Assembly (NCBI RefSeq): GCF_042477335.2
Contig: NC_091249.1
Location: forward strand, 51,754,001 to 51,818,000
Length of the DNA stretch: 64,000 bases
Direction: 5' to 3'
DNA from: Ovis canadensis
Taxonomy: Eukaryota; Chordata; Mammalia; Artiodactyla; Bovidae
Shown here: positions 60,469 to 64,000 of the stretch, piece by piece
Position numbering within the stretch: the stretch's first letter is position 1
Layout: every line of letters begins with the position of its first letter
The notes under the pieces: generated by a model
The model's input: only the letters and a program-made list of their open reading frames with translations
Told to the model about the DNA's origin: nothing
Database searches by the model: none
Position numbers and translations under genes: made by a program

Positions 60469-63400
60469 ATGGCTGCTGAGCGGAGCTTGTGGGTCGTCGG
60501 GCTCTGCCCTGGGTCCGGGTTGGGTAGGGTCGTTCGGGTCCTCCTCCTACTGCTGTGGTTTGCGGCCCGCGGAGGCGCGCTGTACTTCCACATTGGGGAG
60601 ACGGAAAAAAAGTGCTTTATTGAGGAAATTCCGGACGAGACCATGGTTATAGGTACGGGGGAAGGGAGAGACTTTTCAGCAAGACCGCGGTCTTGGGGTG
60701 GGGGTGGGGGGAGTGCGGGAAAGTCATGTCTTCAGAGCCGGGAGCAGGCTGCCTCGCAGTGCCCTGGCCACCGTGGACCCGGCGCCACCTCGCGCTCCTC
60801 AGACTGGGCTCGCCCCACTTCCCTCCAGGAAACTACCGGACGCAGCTGTATGACAAGCAGCGAGAGGAGTACCAGCCGGCCACCCCTGGGCTTGGCATGT
60901 TCGTGGAGGTTAAAGACCCAGAGGATAAAGTGAGTCGGCCCCGCCGAGCCCCGCACCCCCCACCACGCTTTGCACTTGGGCGCCAGATCAAGCAGGCACT
61001 GGTACTTCCCCTCATAGTTTCCGGATGTGCTAAACTGGTTAAAAAAAAAAACAACAACAGTTGGTACTGTGGGAAGAACCTGCGTTTTCACTCCAGTCAA
61101 ACCTTGGGCTGTTTCAGTGCTAGCTGCTTCTTTCAATTTGTTACTGATCTCAGTGTGACCCCGCCAAGTCAGTTGCTTTCCCTGAGCTATTTTTCTAGTT
61201 TGTGAAATAGAAATTCATCCATCTTACAGATGTGATGGGTGGATTATTTGGGGTGCTGGAAACCAAAGAGCTTTATTGACTCTAAAGCTGTGGCGTATAG
61301 ACTTTAGGATATCAAGGAACAGGGTACTTTCCAACAAGAATGAGCAGCTTTTAATTTGACAAATAAGGATATTAAACCATATCCCAAACCAACTAAACAA
61401 AACCGTTTAGCTGTCACCTTTCACTTACAAGAATCACAGTGAAAGAGTTGAAAGGGCATGAGTTATGAATAAAGTAAAGAGCTTTCCAAGAGTGGCCACA
61501 TGCCAACTTCATGTCAGTCTCTTGACTCTTTCTCCAGATAGCTCAAAGGCAAGTTTTTGGCAACTGCTGTTAAGCAGCATTGGAACTTTTAGTGTTGTGG
61601 GATGTCTCTGCTTGTCAACTTTTAAGGCACTTAGAGCCGTAAGCACCATTCAGCTTGCTCAGAAGGTAAAGTGTCTGTCTACAATGCAGGAGACCCAGGT
61701 TCAATCCCTGGGTAGGGAAGATCCCCTGGAGAAGGAAATGGCAATCCACTCCAGGACTATTGCCTGGAAAATCCCATGGACAGAGGAGCCTGGTAGGCTA
61801 CAGTCCATGGGGTTGCAAAGAGTCGGACACGACTGAGCGACTTCACTCAATGCTCATTGAAGTCTCTGCTCTCCAGGTTATCCTGGCCCGGCAGTATGGC
61901 TCTGAAGGCAGATTCACCTTCACCTCCCATACCCCTGGCGAGCATCAGATCTGTCTTCACTCCAATTCCACCAAGTTCTCTCTCTTTGCTGGCGGCATGC
62001 TGGTAAGTGGACCCATGTTGGATGTTTTCAACCTATAGCTCATCAAGACGGGGAACTGGTGGTACTGTAGGTGACTATGTCAGATTTTGTGTCTCTTAAT
62101 ACAGCTGAGTTTCCAGTGAACATTAAGGGGGTGGTTGCAGAGCTTTCTGTATATGCTTTGGTGAGAGCATCAGCCAAGGCTTATTCTTGCCTTTGGGCCT
62201 AGAGCCCCATAGGGCCAGATACTGAGGAGGCCTCAGTCAGTGTTGGCTAAATGAACAAATGAAGAAAGGTGGGAAGATCAGCTGTTAGGCACTGGCAGGA
62301 AGACAGAGCAGGGCTACCTGATTCTCCCAGCCTTCCTTATCTTGTCTGTCTCCAGAGAGTTCACCTGGACATCCAGGTAGGTGAACATGCCAACGACTAT
62401 GCAGAAATTGCTGCCAAAGACAAGTTGAGTGAGCTGCAGCTACGAGTGCGACAGCTGGTTGAGCAAGTGGAGCAGATCCAGAAAGAGCAGAACTACCAGC
62501 GGGTGAGTGGCTGGGCCAGGAGCCGTGGGCCTCTTCCCAGAGGCTGCCCACTGGCTTAGCCAGGAGTTGCACATCAGATTCATTATAAATCCAAGGGACT
62601 TCTGTGTCTGTGCTGCACTGCCAGCCTAAAAGGTGGGATGGGTATTACTAACTCTACTTTGTAACTGAGAAGACAGTCTCTTAAGAGGCTGTCATTGTCT
62701 TATTAGGAGCCACACAAAGTGACAAAGCAGGAATTGATACCAACACCTGGGGTGTTCTTTCCATGCTTCTCAGTGCTCCCAGGATTAGGGGTTTCAAACT
62801 CGCTTGTGTCCCAGAGCCCGGCCTGTACCATGAATGGATCTGTGACCGTAAGGACTGGTAGAATAGCAATCTATCTAAATAGGAAGAGCTGCTGTTGTCA
62901 GCTGAGGACAGCATTGCAGAATTGCTCGCTCAGGTTTTAAGAGATACTTAAGAGGTCCAGGTTTTGGGGTTTTTTTATGTAAAAAATTCTGAGTTTTAAA
63001 TGTTGTCTAAACATTGTGTGAGCCTACAAAATACATGTGTGGGGTCAGTTCAGCCCCTGGATCACCAATTTGCAACCTGTGCACACAGTATGCAAGGAGC
63101 AGTTTGGGAGATCCAGGCAGAGGGCTCAGAGCAAATCCATTTCTGAGTGTCCCAGGACAGCTCTGTCTGATAGGGTAATGCTACAGCCACTTTACCACTC
63201 CTCCAGGCATCACGGTAGGACCAGGTGAGGGCTATACCTGACAGATGAGCCAGTGGACCTGGGAGAAATGAGTGGGTTACCCAGGGGCATATGGCTGGTG
63301 AGGATGAAGACAATTCGTTCCCAGGTGGGATGGTTTTTTTCAGACACTTGCAGCTGGAACCTGAGCAAAGTTAGTTGGTCCTGGGGCATCCTCTGGAGAG

Positions 63401-63625
63401 GGAACCCAGTGGTTCTAGTGGCCCCAGATGAGGCCCAGCCAACTCAGGCTTCTCTTCTGTTTTCCCTTCCCACAGTGGCGAGAGGAACGCTTCCGGCAGA
63501 CCAGCGAGAGCACCAACCAAAGGGTGCTGTGGTGGTCCATCCTACAGACCCTCATCCTTGTAGCCATTGGTGTCTGGCAGATGAGACACCTCAAGAGCTT
63601 CTTTGAAGCCAAGAAGCTGGTGTAG
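60469..63625 (+). CDS. TMED9: TMED9, p24 alpha-family cargo receptor (five exons)
   Basis: Exons 60469-60652, 60829-60929, 61877-62002, 62356-62502 and 63476-63625 join to 708 nt, 235 codons plus TAG, the usual TMED9 length. All introns are GT-AG. Domains: signal peptide (1-37, ending near ARGGA before LYFHIG), luminal GOLD domain with the cysteine pair at KKCF and ICLH, a coiled coil around [12 protein letters not shown], one membrane segment ([14 protein letters not shown]) and a short cytosolic tail [11 protein letters not shown] that carries the FF and KKxx-type signals for COPII and COPI. p24 proteins form hetero-oligomers that cycle between ER and Golgi and sort GPI-anchored and other cargo. 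The start ATG is the first with a good context, in caagATGg. The 3' untranslated region runs to the right edge without a visible AATAAA. A Bov-tA lies in intron 2. Confidence 0.97.
61645..61848 (+). mobile_element. Bov-tA SINE in TMED9 intron 2
   Basis: Contains ctcagaaggtaaagtgtctg, the B-box ggttcaatccctgg and the tail cgactgagcgacttcact. Its 5' head is trimmed. It ends 28 bp before the AG of exon 3. Confidence 0.82.
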
Positions 63626-64000
63626 CCATCCCAGGCTTCCCAGGCCAGCCTTCTTCCCTGGCTGGGGAAGAAAGGACCTCCTGGACTGACTGCTCTCTGG
63701 CAGGAGGACTGGTTTCCAGCCATGGGTATCTGGAGGGGAGAGGGGCCACAGCCCAAGCCGAGGGTAGCAGCTTGGCTGGCTAATACTGATCAAGTGGTTG
63801 GGTAAATGCCTGCTCCCTCCCCTGGGCCCTTTGCAGTAATCTGGTGAAGCCACCGGGAGCCCTACTGACACCTCAGAATCACAGTGTTACTGATCAGGGA
63901 TGTGAGCCTGTTGTCTGGGGTGACTGGGGGGAGGGGAGGGGGTGGGCAAGCCAGTCTTTCTTTGCTAACTTGGAATTTTGACCAGGTTGGGGCATAGCTG

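Noticed and set aside
60207-60644. 145-codon minus-strand frame over the TMED9 promoter
   Set aside because: Antisense shadow of a CpG-rich exon with no stop codons by composition.

Overview
The window is nuclear DNA of a bovid ruminant (cattle, sheep, goat or a close relative; the species cannot be resolved by eye). Its repeats are ruminant-specific: BovB (RTE-type) LINEs, Bov-tA and BOV-A2 SINEs with AGC-repeat tails, CHR-type tRNA-derived SINEs and ruminant LTRs. These lie over older mammalian MIR, L2, L1M, MLT1 and ERVL remnants. There are no operons, CRISPR arrays or bacterial features.

Two ordinary genes frame the window. On the left, the first coding exon of FAM193B lies on the minus strand (7379-7588) in a CpG island, and its first intron runs off the left edge. 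On the right, TMED9 is complete on the plus strand (60469-63625): five exons, 235 residues, a p24-family cargo-receptor subunit of ER-Golgi vesicles. The order FAM193B - TMED9 matches the known human 5q35.3 block (from memory).

The main discovery is between them, on the minus strand at 38425-40460: a second, divergent p24-family locus of the TMED9/TMED4 (p24 alpha) type. It keeps all five exons, each with the same length and phase as in TMED9, the two luminal cysteines, the coiled coil, the membrane segment and the C-terminal KKLV signal. No internal stop breaks any exon. Yet it has no in-frame AUG, a 7-bp tandem duplication across the exon 1 donor, no frame-preserving acceptor for exon 3 and a GC donor after exon 4. 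It is either a very recently lost gene or one expressed by unusual means. Its similarity to TMED9 rises from about 50-60 % in exons 2-3 to about 85 % in exon 5, which suggests gene conversion or unequal constraint.

The rest is intergenic. From 8.7 to 38 kb: an ERVL pol remnant, several LTRs and many BovB pieces, one nearly full length (about 31.8-35.1 kb). From 41 to 46.8 kb: a quieter stretch with one candidate orphan exon and a polypurine tract. From 46.8 to 60 kb: dense repeats that include a processed pseudogene of UBE2G1 (about 51.9-55.0 kb) broken by four later insertions, three of them with readable target-site duplications. The first 8.7 kb (FAM193B intron 1 and promoter) has no recognisable ruminant-specific SINE or BovB copy, in sharp contrast to what follows.
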